A stretch of 64,000 nt of DNA from Paenibacillus tuaregi. Lineage in GTDB: Bacteria; Bacillota; Bacilli; Paenibacillales; Paenibacillaceae. A program made the position numbers and the translations under genes. Within the stretch, counting starts at the first letter, position 1. The number at the start of each line of letters is the position of its first letter. The stretch spans positions 744,465-808,464 of the forward strand of contig NZ_LT575476.1 of NCBI RefSeq assembly GCF_900086655.1. The letters run 5' to 3'. Of the stretch, positions 35,823 through 44,210 are shown piece by piece. The notes under the pieces were generated by a model, which was not told where the DNA came from, did no database searches, and saw only the letters and a program-made list of their open reading frames with translations.

Positions 35823-36614
35823 GTGACATTACCCGCATTTTTTGTTGCACACGGTTCGCCTACACTAGCCTTGGAGGATAATGAATACACCAGGTTTCTA
35901 CAGAGATTGGGGCAATCCCTGCCTGCGCCGAAAGCCATTGCCGTCTTCTCGGCCCACTTCGATTCACCCGATCAGCTGCTGACGGGGGATCAGGACCTCG
36001 AGACCATCCATGATTTCTATGGATTTCCGCAGGAAATGTACGAGATCCGCTATCCGGCACCCGGCAGTCCCGAGCTAAGCGAGGAGATTGCCAGCCTGCT
36101 CAAGGCAGGAAATCTGCCTTACAGGATTGTTACGGGCAGAGGGCTGGACCATGGGGCCTGGGTGATTCTCAGAATCATGTACCCGCAGGCCAATGTGCCT
36201 GTGATCAGCCTGTCGGTGGACTCCAAGCGGTGCCCGCAGGAGCAGTATGAGATTGGACGCATGCTGCAGAGTCTCAGAGAGCAGGATGTGCTGATCATCG
36301 GCAGCGGGGGCACGGTGCATAATTTGCGTCTGCTTGGACAGGGTTCTGCGGAGCCTTGGGCAGTCGAATTCGATGATTGGATTGGAGCCCATCTGGAGCA
36401 GTGGAACCTGACGGCCCTGTTCAATTATGAGAAAAAAGCGCCCCACGCCAGGGAAGCCGTACCGGAATATGGCCAGGAGCACTTCATTCCCCTCTTCTAC
36501 GCGATGGGTGCCGCTGACAATGACCGCCATGCCAAGCGGCTGTTCCAGGACTATCAGTACGGAACGCTGAGTCTGAACTGCTGGCAGTTCGGCAGAATGG
36601 ATTTGGACAAGTGA
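35823..36614 (+). CDS. extradiol dioxygenase, LigB/DODA (YgiD) family
   Basis: The 263-residue protein matches the class III extradiol ring-cleaving dioxygenases related to plant DOPA 4,5-dioxygenase. Metal-binding histidines are visible in FFVAHGSPTLAL, VFSAHFDS and GLDHGAWVILR; LIIGSGGTVHNLR is the usual fourth motif. The bacterial YgiD members cleave catechol-type substrates; the natural substrate here is unknown. The start is GTG with AAGGAGG about 10 bases upstream. It stands alone, with no aromatic catabolic neighbours. Confidence 0.9.
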   Translation: MTLPAFFVAHGSPTLALEDNEYTRFLQRLGQSLPAPKAIAVFSAHFDSPDQLLTGDQDLETIHDFYGFPQEMYEIRYPAPGSPELSEEIASLLKAGNLPYRIVTGRGLDHGAWVILRIMYPQANVPVISLSVDSKRCPQEQYEIGRMLQSLREQDVLIIGSGGTVHNLRLLGQGSAEPWAVEFDDWIGAHLEQWNLTALFNYEKKAPHAREAVPEYGQEHFIPLFYAMGAADNDRHAKRLFQDYQYGTLSLNCWQFGRMDLDK

Positions 36615-36826
36615 TTACATCAATGAATAACTTAGGCGCAGAACCGCTGAGCGGGTCTGTGCCTTATTTCTCGTTCTGCTTGGTGCGATCGCTTGTCCAG
36701 AGGCACTTGTTTGGGCGGTCAGGCCCTGGTTCATTCTGGATAGGAGGTGTAAGTAGAGTTTAATTCTTCCACCTGGGCATGATTACAATTATAATGTTGT
36801 CAAATAAGATTTCCCGGAGGTATTTC

Positions 36827-37891
36827 ATGCAGATTCGTGCTCTGAATAAAATGCTGCTGATTCTGTCAGCGGCTGCAGTGCTTCTGGCTGGCTGCCAGAA
36901 CGGCGGCGAGGCGGCAGCGCCGAACGCCCCGGTGCAGACGGGGGAGAATCCGGCCCCTGCCGAGCCGGCGGTAACCCAGCCGGCAGCGTATGTATCGCCG
37001 CTGACCGGAGAGCCGGTGGATGCGCCGCTCGAGACGAGGCCCCTGGCCGTCATGATCAACAACGCCCCGGCGGCACGGCCTCAGTCCGGGCTGATGGACG
37101 CGGACATCGTGTATGAGGTGCTGGCAGAGGGCGGGATTACACGCCTGGTCGCCATTTATCAGAGCGCCGAGAAGGTAGAGAAGATCGGGCCGGTGCGCAG
37201 CATCCGGCCGTATCTGATTGATCTCGGCGAGAGCTATCACGGCGTGCTTGTGCATGCCGGAGGCAGCACGGACGCTTACGCCCTGATCCAGAGCCTGCAT
37301 AAGGAGGATCTGGACGAGATCTCCAATGCGGGTGCCTACTTCTGGCGGGACAAGTCCAGGAAGGCCCCGCATAACTTGTACACAAGTGTGGAGAAGCTGC
37401 GGGCGGGAGCGAAGAAACGGGGATACGGGCTTGTGGACAAGCAGGTGCCCGCCTACACGTTCCGTGAGGCCGATGATCCTGTAGAGGGGGAGACCGCATC
37501 CCAGGTGGAGATCAAGTTTCTGCTGAACAATTATCGGGTCTCCTACCATTACAACGCGAAGACAAGGCTGTATGAGCGCTATGTTGGCAAGAAGCCGCAC
37601 AAGGACCTGGATACGGGGACCGGGCTTACCGCCGCGAATGTGGTCATCATCGGCGCGGACCATCAGACGCTGGACAAGGTAGGCCGGCTTAGTGTGGATC
37701 TGAATTCCGGCGGCAAGGCGATGCTGCTTCAGCGGGGCAAGCTGATCCAGGGACAATGGGTGCGCAAGAAGAACGATGTGATCCGGTTCGTGAAGGATGG
37801 GGCGGAGGTCCCGCTCTACCCGGGAAAGACCTATTTCAACATCGTTCCGAATACCGGAGGCTTCAGCAGTCACGTTACAATTACAAAGTGA
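36827..37891 (+). CDS. DUF3048 lipoprotein (YerB-like)
   Basis: The 354-residue precursor has a lipoprotein signal: KMLLILSAAAVLLAGCQNGG with the lipidated Cys about 26 residues in, then an Ala/Pro/Glu linker. The rest is DUF3048, with SPLTGEPVDAPLETRPLAVM, MINNAPAARPQSGLMDADIV, YEVLAEGGITRLVAIYQS and VGPVRSIRPYLIDL-type segments (here IGPVRSIRPYLIDLG). It should sit on the outer face of the membrane; function is unknown. The start at 36827 follows CGGAGG by six bases; a longer frame from 36779 lacks this. In B. subtilis yerB lies between purD and yerC, the same order as here. Confidence 0.9.
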   Translation: MQIRALNKMLLILSAAAVLLAGCQNGGEAAAPNAPVQTGENPAPAEPAVTQPAAYVSPLTGEPVDAPLETRPLAVMINNAPAARPQSGLMDADIVYEVLAEGGITRLVAIYQSAEKVEKIGPVRSIRPYLIDLGESYHGVLVHAGGSTDAYALIQSLHKEDLDEISNAGAYFWRDKSRKAPHNLYTSVEKLRAGAKKRGYGLVDKQVPAYTFREADDPVEGETASQVEIKFLLNNYRVSYHYNAKTRLYERYVGKKPHKDLDTGTGLTAANVVIIGADHQTLDKVGRLSVDLNSGGKAMLLQRGKLIQGQWVRKKNDVIRFVKDGAEVPLYPGKTYFNIVPNTGGFSSHVTITK

Positions 37892-38229
37892 CAGACAGGG
37901 TGATCTGAAGCGTGTATGTAAGATATAGGATTGATAGGGATTACAGTGGGAAAATTGGGGCAATCCTATGAAAACTGGGGATAAAATTGTTTGCTGTAAA
38001 TATTACATTTACTTTACAATCGGATATAGCTTTATGGTAAGATAACAAAGGTTATCTCGCTGACATGCAAGTGGGATCTGGGAAGGCCGAGTCATTTGGC
38101 ATGGACTGAGGATTTGACGTTCTAGAAGAAACATTACCTATATATACAGCAGGAGCGGTCACACAGCCTTTGGTTCAGGCATATAGGTCTTTCTGCAGGC
38201 CGGCAGACTTATTGAAAAGGGGACTTCAC
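37892..38229. other. leader region of the phosphate transport pair
   Basis: 338 bases with no gene. TTACAT (38003-38008) and TTTACA (38013-38018) are ten bases apart and resemble a degenerate PhoP-box pair (TTWACA repeats), followed by an AT-rich stretch. The resemblance is weak and could be chance in AT-rich DNA. Confidence 0.3.
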
Positions 38230-38844
38230 ATGCGAGTGAAAAAGAAAGATATCTTTTTCCAGACGTTAGAGAATATGGCGGAGGCTGTTGTTAAGGCGGC
38301 GGATTATTTCGCCGAGCAGGTGTCCAAGTTTAACAATGTGGAAGAGTTCGCCAAGGAAATGAAGGCGTTCGAGAACCAGTGTGACAATTACACCCACACC
38401 ATTATTATTGAGCTTAATAAGACGTTCATCACGCCGATCGAGCGCGATGACATCATGAACCTGACTACGACGCTGGATGATGTGCTGGACGGTCTTGAGG
38501 CCACAACCTCCCGTTTTTATATGTACAATTTAAGTGAGCCGGATGAGTATATTGTGAATTTTGCCGAAATCCTCAAGAACTCCGCTTATGAAATCCAGAA
38601 GGCGATCCGGCTGCTGTCCCAGAAGAAGCTGCTGGCCATCCGGGAGCATACGATCCGTCTGAATGACCTGGAGAACCAAGGGGACGAGCTGCTGCGCATT
38701 GCGATTAAAGAGTTGTTCGTGAAAGTGCCTGACCCGATTGAACTGATTAAGAAAAAAGAAATTTACGAACGCCTGGAGACGACGACAGACGCCTGTGAGC
38801 ATGTAGCGAACATGCTGGAATCGATCATCATGCGCAATTCATAA
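38230..38844 (+). CDS. DUF47 (PhoU-like) Pit accessory protein
   Basis: The 204-residue all-helical protein begins KKKDIFFQTLENMAEAVVKA and has the DUF47 segments FITPIERDDIMNLTTTLDDV and ATTSRFYMYN, plus CEHVANMLESIIMRN at the end. PhoU-related DUF47 proteins are usually encoded beside Pit transporters and modulate them. The ATG at 38230 follows AAAGGGGA; a longer in-frame start at 38170 has no ribosome binding site. pit follows after 162 bases, a longer gap than usual for this pair. Confidence 0.92.
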   Translation: MRVKKKDIFFQTLENMAEAVVKAADYFAEQVSKFNNVEEFAKEMKAFENQCDNYTHTIIIELNKTFITPIERDDIMNLTTTLDDVLDGLEATTSRFYMYNLSEPDEYIVNFAEILKNSAYEIQKAIRLLSQKKLLAIREHTIRLNDLENQGDELLRIAIKELFVKVPDPIELIKKKEIYERLETTTDACEHVANMLESIIMRNS

Positions 38845-39006
38845 TTCGAACACATGGAGGAGGCTGGAATTGCGCGGATTGGTTCGGTACTACGGGGAGG
38901 GTTCAAGTTCGGCTTCCGTTTTAGTTATAGAGGCCAGTGCCTGCAGAAGGCGGCTTGATTCTTAGAATACCTCCGTATACAGGTATCCTCTGTGCAATGA
39001 TATACC

Positions 39007-39996
39007 ATGGATACAATGTTTATTATCATGCTTGTAGTCATCGTGCTTGCACTCGCCTTTGACTTCATTAACGGATTCCACGATACAGCGAATGCGATAG
39101 CCACCTCGGTATCCACGCGTGCCCTCAAGCCAAGAACGGCGATTCTGATGGCTGCCGTGATGAACTTCCTGGGGGCGTTAATGTTCACGGGGGTGGCCAA
39201 GACGATCGGAGGCAAGGTTGCCGATCCGACAAAGCTCGATAACGGTCTGGAGATTCTGATTGCCACCCTGCTCGCGGCAATTATCTGGAACCTGGTGACC
39301 TGGTGGTTCGGGATTCCCTCATCATCTTCCCATGCTTTGATCGGGGCATTGGCTGGAGCCGTGTACGTGGGCGGAGGTCATGACAAGGTTAACTGGGGCG
39401 GATTCAGCACCATTATTGAAGGACTGCTAATATCTCCACTGATTGCTTTTGCCCTGGGATATATCGTGATGACAGTACTCAAATGGATATTCGCCTCCAA
39501 GAGCCCACATACCGTGAATAAAGGCTTCCGGACGATGCAGATTCTTACGGCGGCACTTCAATCGTTCACTCACGGAACGAACGATGCCCAGAAAGCGATG
39601 GGGATCATCACCTTCGCCCTGGTCACAGCCAAGTATCAGAGCACGATGGATGTCCCTCTGTGGGTTAAAATCTCTGCGGCTACCGCCATGGCGCTGGGAA
39701 CCTCGATTGGCGGCTGGAAGATCATCAAGACGATGGGTACGAAGATTTTCAAAATCGAGCCGATCAATGGCTTCGCAGCGGATATGTCCGCAGCTTCGGT
39801 TATTTTCTCCGCAACCCTCACGAATCTGCCGGTCAGCTCTACACACGCAATCACCTCAGCAATTCTGGGTGTGGGCTCTGCCAAGCGTTTCTCCGCAGTG
39901 AAATGGGGCGTGGCTGGAACGATCGTAGTTTCCTGGGTTATCACCATTCCAATTTCGGCGGTACTCTCGGGACTGATCTTTACTGTTCTTTTCTAA
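39007..39996 (+). CDS. pit: inorganic phosphate transporter, PiT family
   Basis: The 329-residue permease has about ten membrane helices and the duplicated PHO4 signatures: DFINGFHDTANAIATSVSTR near the N terminus and QSFTHGTNDAQKAMGI in the second half. It imports phosphate (or metal-phosphate) by proton symport. The ribosome binding site before 39007 is poor. The alternative ATG nine bases later is equally possible. The gap to the DUF47 gene holds an inverted repeat GAATACCT/AGGTATCC (about 38959-38988) and a short TTG-initiated frame behind GGAGGAGG that I do not call. Confidence 0.92.
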   Translation: MDTMFIIMLVVIVLALAFDFINGFHDTANAIATSVSTRALKPRTAILMAAVMNFLGALMFTGVAKTIGGKVADPTKLDNGLEILIATLLAAIIWNLVTWWFGIPSSSSHALIGALAGAVYVGGGHDKVNWGGFSTIIEGLLISPLIAFALGYIVMTVLKWIFASKSPHTVNKGFRTMQILTAALQSFTHGTNDAQKAMGIITFALVTAKYQSTMDVPLWVKISAATAMALGTSIGGWKIIKTMGTKIFKIEPINGFAADMSAASVIFSATLTNLPVSSTHAITSAILGVGSAKRFSAVKWGVAGTIVVSWVITIPISAVLSGLIFTVLF

Positions 39997-40032
39997 AATA
40001 GATAAATAGCATCGAGCTGAACATACAACGAG

Positions 40033-40059
40033 GAGCCAACTTTAGAGGTTGGCTTTTTG
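40033..40059 (+). terminator. terminator of pit
   Basis: AGCCAAC-CTTTAGAG type loop-GTTGGCTTTTT: a perfect 7-bp stem with five T. Confidence 0.85.
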
Positions 40060-40218
40060 CGTGGGGAGATTTATGAGGGCTGCAGAGGCGCGGTGAGCCC
40101 GGTATTAGGGAAGAGGCAGGGGACACAAGTCAAGGGAAGTCAGGGGCTGCGAGCCTTGAAGAGCCTTTTGCAGCAGGCATTCAGGATGTCCGGTATGGCG
40201 GTTTGCGGTTTGTTATGT

Positions 40219-40982
40219 TGTGCAAAACTGGATAAGGTGGTTTGGTACTAGTTTGTGGGGTCTGTTAAAGTGGCATGAACTCTGGGAAGCGTGGTGTGCA
40301 CAAGGGAGTATGGGTATGGACAGCCGATTAAATGGCTGTAGATAAGTTGTGCATGAGGAGCATAGCCTGACTAAGGTGTTGTAGATAAGGAAGCAGTTTG
40401 GTGTGCATGGCTGATTCATGTGTTGTGGGTAAGCCGTAATGTGACGTACATAGCTGATTAAGGTGATGTGTACAAGTGAATGCCTGCGGGGTACAGCGGC
40501 TAAAGTGGTGTGAATAAGCGAGGATGTGGAGAGTATTGCGGTTAACGTGCTATGCGTGGGTGTATGGATGTGTGCAGCCGATAAACGTATGTGAATAAGT
40601 TAAGTATGCAAGGTGCATAGCCGATTACATGTTGTGTATAAGGAGCAACTTGGTGTGCATAGCTGATTAAGGTGATGTGTACAAGTGAATGCGTGCGAGG
40701 TACAGCGGCTAAAGCGGTGTGTATAAGCCTGTATGTGGGTACATAGCGGTTAACGTGGTATGTAGAAGCCAGTATGTTATGTGTATAACCCGAGTAACAT
40801 GGTGTGTACAAGCCGGAATGTGACGTGCATAGCTGATTAACGGGGTGTGTATGAGTGAATGTCTGCGGGGTACAGCGGCTAAAGTGGTGTGAATAAGCTA
40901 GTATAAGTGTGTATGGCGGATTGATGTACTGTGTACAAGGAACCAGCTTGGTGTGTATAACTGATTAACGTGGTGTGCACAA
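40219..40982 (+). repeat. tandem ~42-bp repeat array of DnaA-box-like sites
   Basis: About 19 diverged units follow one another. The anchor 9-mer of each starts at 40219, 40254, 40295, 40337, 40380, 40424, 40467, 40509, 40551, 40590, 40633, 40676, 40718, 40759, 40803, 40846, 40888, 40930 and 40974 (mean step near 42 from 40295 on). A rough unit is GTGTGTATAAG, ~12 variable bases, GTGCATAGC, TGATTAACGTG. The anchor is the complement of a DnaA box. Exact TGTGNATAA (complement of TTATNCACA) occurs at 40509, 40590, 40633, 40718, 40780, 40888 and 40952. The last-but-two and last of these (40780, 40952) sit half a unit off, suggesting a ~21-bp ancestor. No protein frame runs through it. The remainder of 39997-41137 is the pit terminator and the corA leader. 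Confidence 0.9.
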
Positions 40983-41137
40983 CAGAGTACTACGGCAGAC
41001 AGTCAAAAGCAATGCTGACCCGGCACGCAGGGAGCCAATGCTGTACCCCCGGCAGGATCGGGGGACGGGCATCGGCCTCTGAACATGGAATAGATTTTGA
41101 AACGGGAAGATTAACGACGATAAAAGGGGCGAAAGCC

Positions 41138-42097
41138 ATGATACGTACACTGGGTATCACACATCAGCATCAGGTGGAAGCGGATGTCCCGTTGGATCAG
41201 CTGGACAATCCCAAATATGCGTGGGTCTGGACAGATTTTAACGAGCCGACCAAGGAGGAGTCAGCCCTGCTGGATACGCTCTTCCATTTTCATCCGCTTG
41301 CCATAGAAGACTGCCTCCATGTGCTTCAGCGGCCCAAAATGGATTATTACGAGGACATGGAGTTTATGGTCGTACATTCGCTGGAAGCAGATACTCTGGA
41401 TACGACCGAGGTCGATTTGTTCATTGGGCGCAGGTTCCTGGTGACCTACCACCATAAGGACCTGGTCGAGGTGAACAATGCCTGGAACAAGGTGATGCAG
41501 CGGGCGCATGACCGGAAAATTTGGGCAAGGGGGCCGATGGCCGCAGCCTATCTGGTCATTGACGAGCTCGTGGACCTGTACTTCCCGTGCGTCTTTGCTA
41601 TTGAAGACGAGTTGGATGAGTTAGAGAACAGAGGCGGCCACGAATCGGTGGAAGATCTGATGAATCAGGTGTTCGACCTGCGCAGCCGGCTTCTGAAGCT
41701 GAGACGGACAATTGTGCCGATGCGGGACCTGATGTACCGGGTTGTGAACTCCGAGCATATTCAGGGTGAGCACGAGCCAAGGGCATATTTTACGGATATA
41801 TATGATCATCTGCTCAAGCTGACCGATATGATTGAAGCCGACCGGGAGATGACGGCGGATCTGCGCGACTCGTATATCTCGCTGAATTCCAACCGAATGA
41901 ACAGTATTATGAAAACCCTGACGGTCATCACCACGATCTTCATGCCGCTAACTCTGATTGCGGGTATCTACGGAATGAACTTCATTAATATGCCGGAGCT
42001 GCATACGCAGTACGGGTATTTTGTAGTGCTGGGTGTGATGCTGGCTTTGAGCGTCTGGATGATTCTATGGTTTCAGCGGCGGGGCTGGTTTAAATAG
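41138..42097 (+). CDS. corA: CorA family magnesium transporter
   Basis: The 319 residues have a large cytosolic N-terminal domain (VWTDFNEPTKEESALLDTLF, FHPLAIEDCLHVLQRPKMDYY) and a long helical stalk (RLLKLRRTIVPMRDLMYRVV). Two C-terminal membrane helices carry the selectivity motif YGMNF in LIAGIYGMNFINMPELHTQYG, and the end is basic. It forms a pentameric channel for Mg2+ or Co2+. The ATG at 41138 follows AAAAGGGGCG; a frame extending back to 40970 enters the DnaA-box-like array and has no family resemblance. It is monocistronic. Confidence 0.95.
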   Translation: MIRTLGITHQHQVEADVPLDQLDNPKYAWVWTDFNEPTKEESALLDTLFHFHPLAIEDCLHVLQRPKMDYYEDMEFMVVHSLEADTLDTTEVDLFIGRRFLVTYHHKDLVEVNNAWNKVMQRAHDRKIWARGPMAAAYLVIDELVDLYFPCVFAIEDELDELENRGGHESVEDLMNQVFDLRSRLLKLRRTIVPMRDLMYRVVNSEHIQGEHEPRAYFTDIYDHLLKLTDMIEADREMTADLRDSYISLNSNRMNSIMKTLTVITTIFMPLTLIAGIYGMNFINMPELHTQYGYFVVLGVMLALSVWMILWFQRRGWFK

Positions 42098-42359
42098 CAG
42101 GGGGAGGTTGGACGCGATTGATGCTTGTCCTGAGGATCTGGCGTTCGATTCTTGTTTAGTCAGTTTAATGCTATAGTTATCTAAAATTAAGCTGAGAAAG
42201 AGTCCTTTAATGTGGGCGCCTGTGGTGAACCTCAGTCTGTAATCTGTAATGCCACTCCGGACGCCGCGAAGTGTACCAGGTGCGATCGGGTACTTAAGAT
42301 AACTGAAAGCACGACGATATATGTTATAAAACACCGGCTGGCGTGCAAGCGGCGCCTCG

Positions 42360-42397
42360 TAAAAGCGGAAAGCCCGCCGATATCTGTTATCGGCGGG
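42360..42397 (-). terminator. terminator overlapping the yqfQ-like stop codon
   Basis: On the reverse strand CCCGCCGATA, a 5-base loop and TATCGGCGGG form a perfect 10-bp stem followed by CTTTCCGCTTTT. The stop codon of the gene (42389-42387) lies at the stem-loop junction, so the last three codons are in the 5' arm. Confidence 0.75.
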
Positions 42398-42914
42398 GGT
42401 TCTTCTTGCTGGTCTGACTTTTGGAGGAAGAGCGCGAGCCGGTGCCTGAGCCGGTTTTCTTTTTCTTGGAGCCGGATTTGGAACTTCTGGAGCGCTTGCG
42501 CTTCGGCCTGAATTCGTCCAGCTTACCTGAACTGGCCCCGGTTGTCTTGCCCTTGCCTCCCGGCAGCAGACCCATGAACAGTTTCGCCATCGGGGCGAAC
42601 TGCTGGATGCCCTGCATGACCTTCTGTACCTGGCCCATGGTAGAAATGACCCCGTCAATGCCGCCCATCTTGTCAATGATGCCTTTAAGATCTCCAAGCT
42701 TGGGCAGGGAGAGTCCGCCGCCGCTCTTCGCAGGGGATGCCGCCGGGAGCACTGTTGGGGCTGCTGCATTCTCGAGCGGAGCTGTATACGGAACGAGTGA
42801 TGACGACTCGAAAGGGATGGAGGGGTCATAAGGGGTAAGGCCTGGGTAGGAGGAAGCGCCGTACGGATAGCCCGGCGGAACGACACTCCGCTGCTGGTGC
42901 TGAAAATGTGGCAT
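42387..42914 (-). CDS. YqfQ/VrrA-like protein
   Basis: The 175-residue protein has a Pro/Tyr/Ser-rich N-terminal third (SVVPPGYPYGASSYPGLTPY). A conserved middle part LPKLGDLKGIIDKMGGIDGV continues with STMGQVQKVMQGIQQFAPMA and KLFMGLLPGG. The tail is very basic and Ser/Lys-rich (KRSRSSKSGSKKKK and onward). The middle motif is that of the Bacillus YqfQ family; function is unknown and a spore or DNA-associated role is only a guess from the basic tail. The ATG at 42914 follows AAAGGA; a GTG three codons earlier is less well spaced. Confidence 0.8.
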   Translation of the reverse strand: MPHFQHQQRSVVPPGYPYGASSYPGLTPYDPSIPFESSSLVPYTAPLENAAAPTVLPAASPAKSGGGLSLPKLGDLKGIIDKMGGIDGVISTMGQVQKVMQGIQQFAPMAKLFMGLLPGGKGKTTGASSGKLDEFRPKRKRSRSSKSGSKKKKTGSGTGSRSSSKSQTSKKNPRR

Positions 42915-43059
42915 GGAAATCACATTCCTTTGTTATTTTTTCCAATTCTTAATACAATGTATGTGGTAGGCTAACGCAGGGTATAGACGAATGTCCCGGT
43001 TTTTGAGGCAAAAGCGGAATTGGGCGGTTCTTTTCTGTACTGCGTGAAATCGTTAATGC

Positions 43060-43088
43060 TTGAAAAGGATACGTCCGCAAAGTACAAT
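43060..43088 (+). promoter_or_regulatory. promoter of the yerC-like operon
   Basis: TTGAAA (43060-43065), a 17-base spacer and TACAAT (43083-43088) make a good sigma-A promoter. It lies inside the longest open frame, so the gene must start downstream, at the GTG at 43122. Confidence 0.7.
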
Positions 43089-43121
43089 GAGGGTACAGTA
43101 ACCGTAGGGGATGATAAATCA

Positions 43122-43412
43122 GTGCAGCTGAAGAAGTTGAATGATAAAAGTATCGACCAATTATTCGAGGCCATTCTTACACTTAAAAATGTCGAGGAGT
43201 GTTATGTGTTCTTCGATGATCTTTGTACTGTTAACGAGATTCAGTCGCTGTCCCAGCGCCTGGAGGTTGCTCGTATGCTGGGCAAAGGATGCACTTATAA
43301 TCAGATTGAAGCGGAGACCGGTGCAAGCACGGCCACCATTTCCCGTGTGAAGAGATGTTTGAATTACGGGAATGACGGATATAAAATGTCTCTGGAAAGA
43401 CTGGGACGTTAA
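43122..43412 (+). CDS. yerC: YerC/YecD family TrpR-like protein
   Basis: The 96-residue protein matches YerC: IDQLFEAILTLKNVEECYVF, FFDDLCTVNEIQSLSQRLEVA and the helix-turn-helix TGASTATISRVKRCLNYGND. It has the Trp-repressor fold and is a presumed DNA-binding regulator with no established target. The GTG at 43122 is chosen because AGGGGA lies 10 bases before it, the protein then begins like B. subtilis YerC, and the promoter at 43060 excludes earlier starts. The next gene starts 5 bases after its stop. Confidence 0.9.
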   Translation: MQLKKLNDKSIDQLFEAILTLKNVEECYVFFDDLCTVNEIQSLSQRLEVARMLGKGCTYNQIEAETGASTATISRVKRCLNYGNDGYKMSLERLGR

Positions 43413-43417
43413 GTCAA

Positions 43418-44188
43418 ATGAAGCCGGGTGTACTCATTATTAGCCACGGCTCCCCCGATGCCGCCTGGGTGCGGCTCGTGGATGACTCTGTAACGAAGCT
43501 GGAACTGCCGGCAGAAATGCCGGTAGCGGCTTCGTTTCTTGAGGTTGTGGAAGGAAGACTGATTCAGGATGGAATAGACCATCTGGAGGAGGAGGAGGGC
43601 GTTACGGATCTTATTGTGATTCCGTTATTCGTCTCTTCCGGCAGTACACATATTGATGAAATAGCTTATGCGCTTGGGGTGAAGCCGTTCCCGGAGAAGG
43701 AGACGGATTTGGAGCCTTTTCGGGTGCGGGCTAGGGTACATTTTGGCGAGCCGGTGGATGATGATCCGGTGATCGCGCATATGGTCTGGGACAAGATCAA
43801 AGCGATATCTGCCGAGCGGGAGAGAGAAGTGGTGCTCCTGGTCGGCCATGGGAGCGTGCATGACGGCTTCCGCCAGCACTGGGAACGCGGGATCAGCTCG
43901 CTTGCCGAGCATGTCCGCGAGATTGGCGGGGTGAAGCATGCGGATTATGCGCTGCTGAACCCTGACAGTCTGGCCGCCAAGACCAGGTACTGGTCTGAGG
44001 AGCGCGGCATGGACGTGCTGGTGGCTCCGCTGTTCTTAAGCGGGGGATATTTTACGAAAAAGGCGATTCCTGGCAGGCTTGAGGGGCTGAAGTACCGCTA
44101 CTCTGGGGAAGCATTACTGCCGCATCCGATGCTGAATGACTGGATTCAACGGCAGATATTCACTATAATGAAGTCATTGACATTATGA
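43418..44188 (+). CDS. CbiX/SirB-like chelatase family protein
   Basis: The 256-residue protein is a two-repeat CbiX-type protein. GVLIISHGSPDAAWVRLVDD carries the first metal-binding His, DLIVIPLFVSSGSTHIDEIA the second, and the other half repeats these as VVLLVGHGSVHDGFRQHWER and DVLVAPLFLSGGYFTKKAIP. Relatives insert Co2+ or Fe2+ into sirohydrochlorin. No siroheme or cobalamin gene is adjacent, so the substrate is not certain. It starts five bases after yerC and runs into dgkB, so the three genes are probably one operon. Confidence 0.82.
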   Translation: MKPGVLIISHGSPDAAWVRLVDDSVTKLELPAEMPVAASFLEVVEGRLIQDGIDHLEEEEGVTDLIVIPLFVSSGSTHIDEIAYALGVKPFPEKETDLEPFRVRARVHFGEPVDDDPVIAHMVWDKIKAISAEREREVVLLVGHGSVHDGFRQHWERGISSLAEHVREIGGVKHADYALLNPDSLAAKTRYWSEERGMDVLVAPLFLSGGYFTKKAIPGRLEGLKYRYSGEALLPHPMLNDWIQRQIFTIMKSLTL

Positions 44189-44210
44189 TAAACGGGTGGC
44201 GTTACAATAT

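Noticed and set aside
36866..37963. Reverse-strand open frame (365 codons) opposite the DUF3048 gene
   Set aside because: Antisense shadow of a GC-rich gene; rich in Arg/Pro/His with no motif.
38870..38961. Short TTG-started frame between the DUF47 gene and pit
   Set aside because: Good GGAGGAGG but only about 30 codons with no protein-like pattern.
40219..40982. CRISPR array
   Set aside because: Units are diverged along their whole length, with no alternation of constant repeats and unique spacers, and no cas genes nearby.
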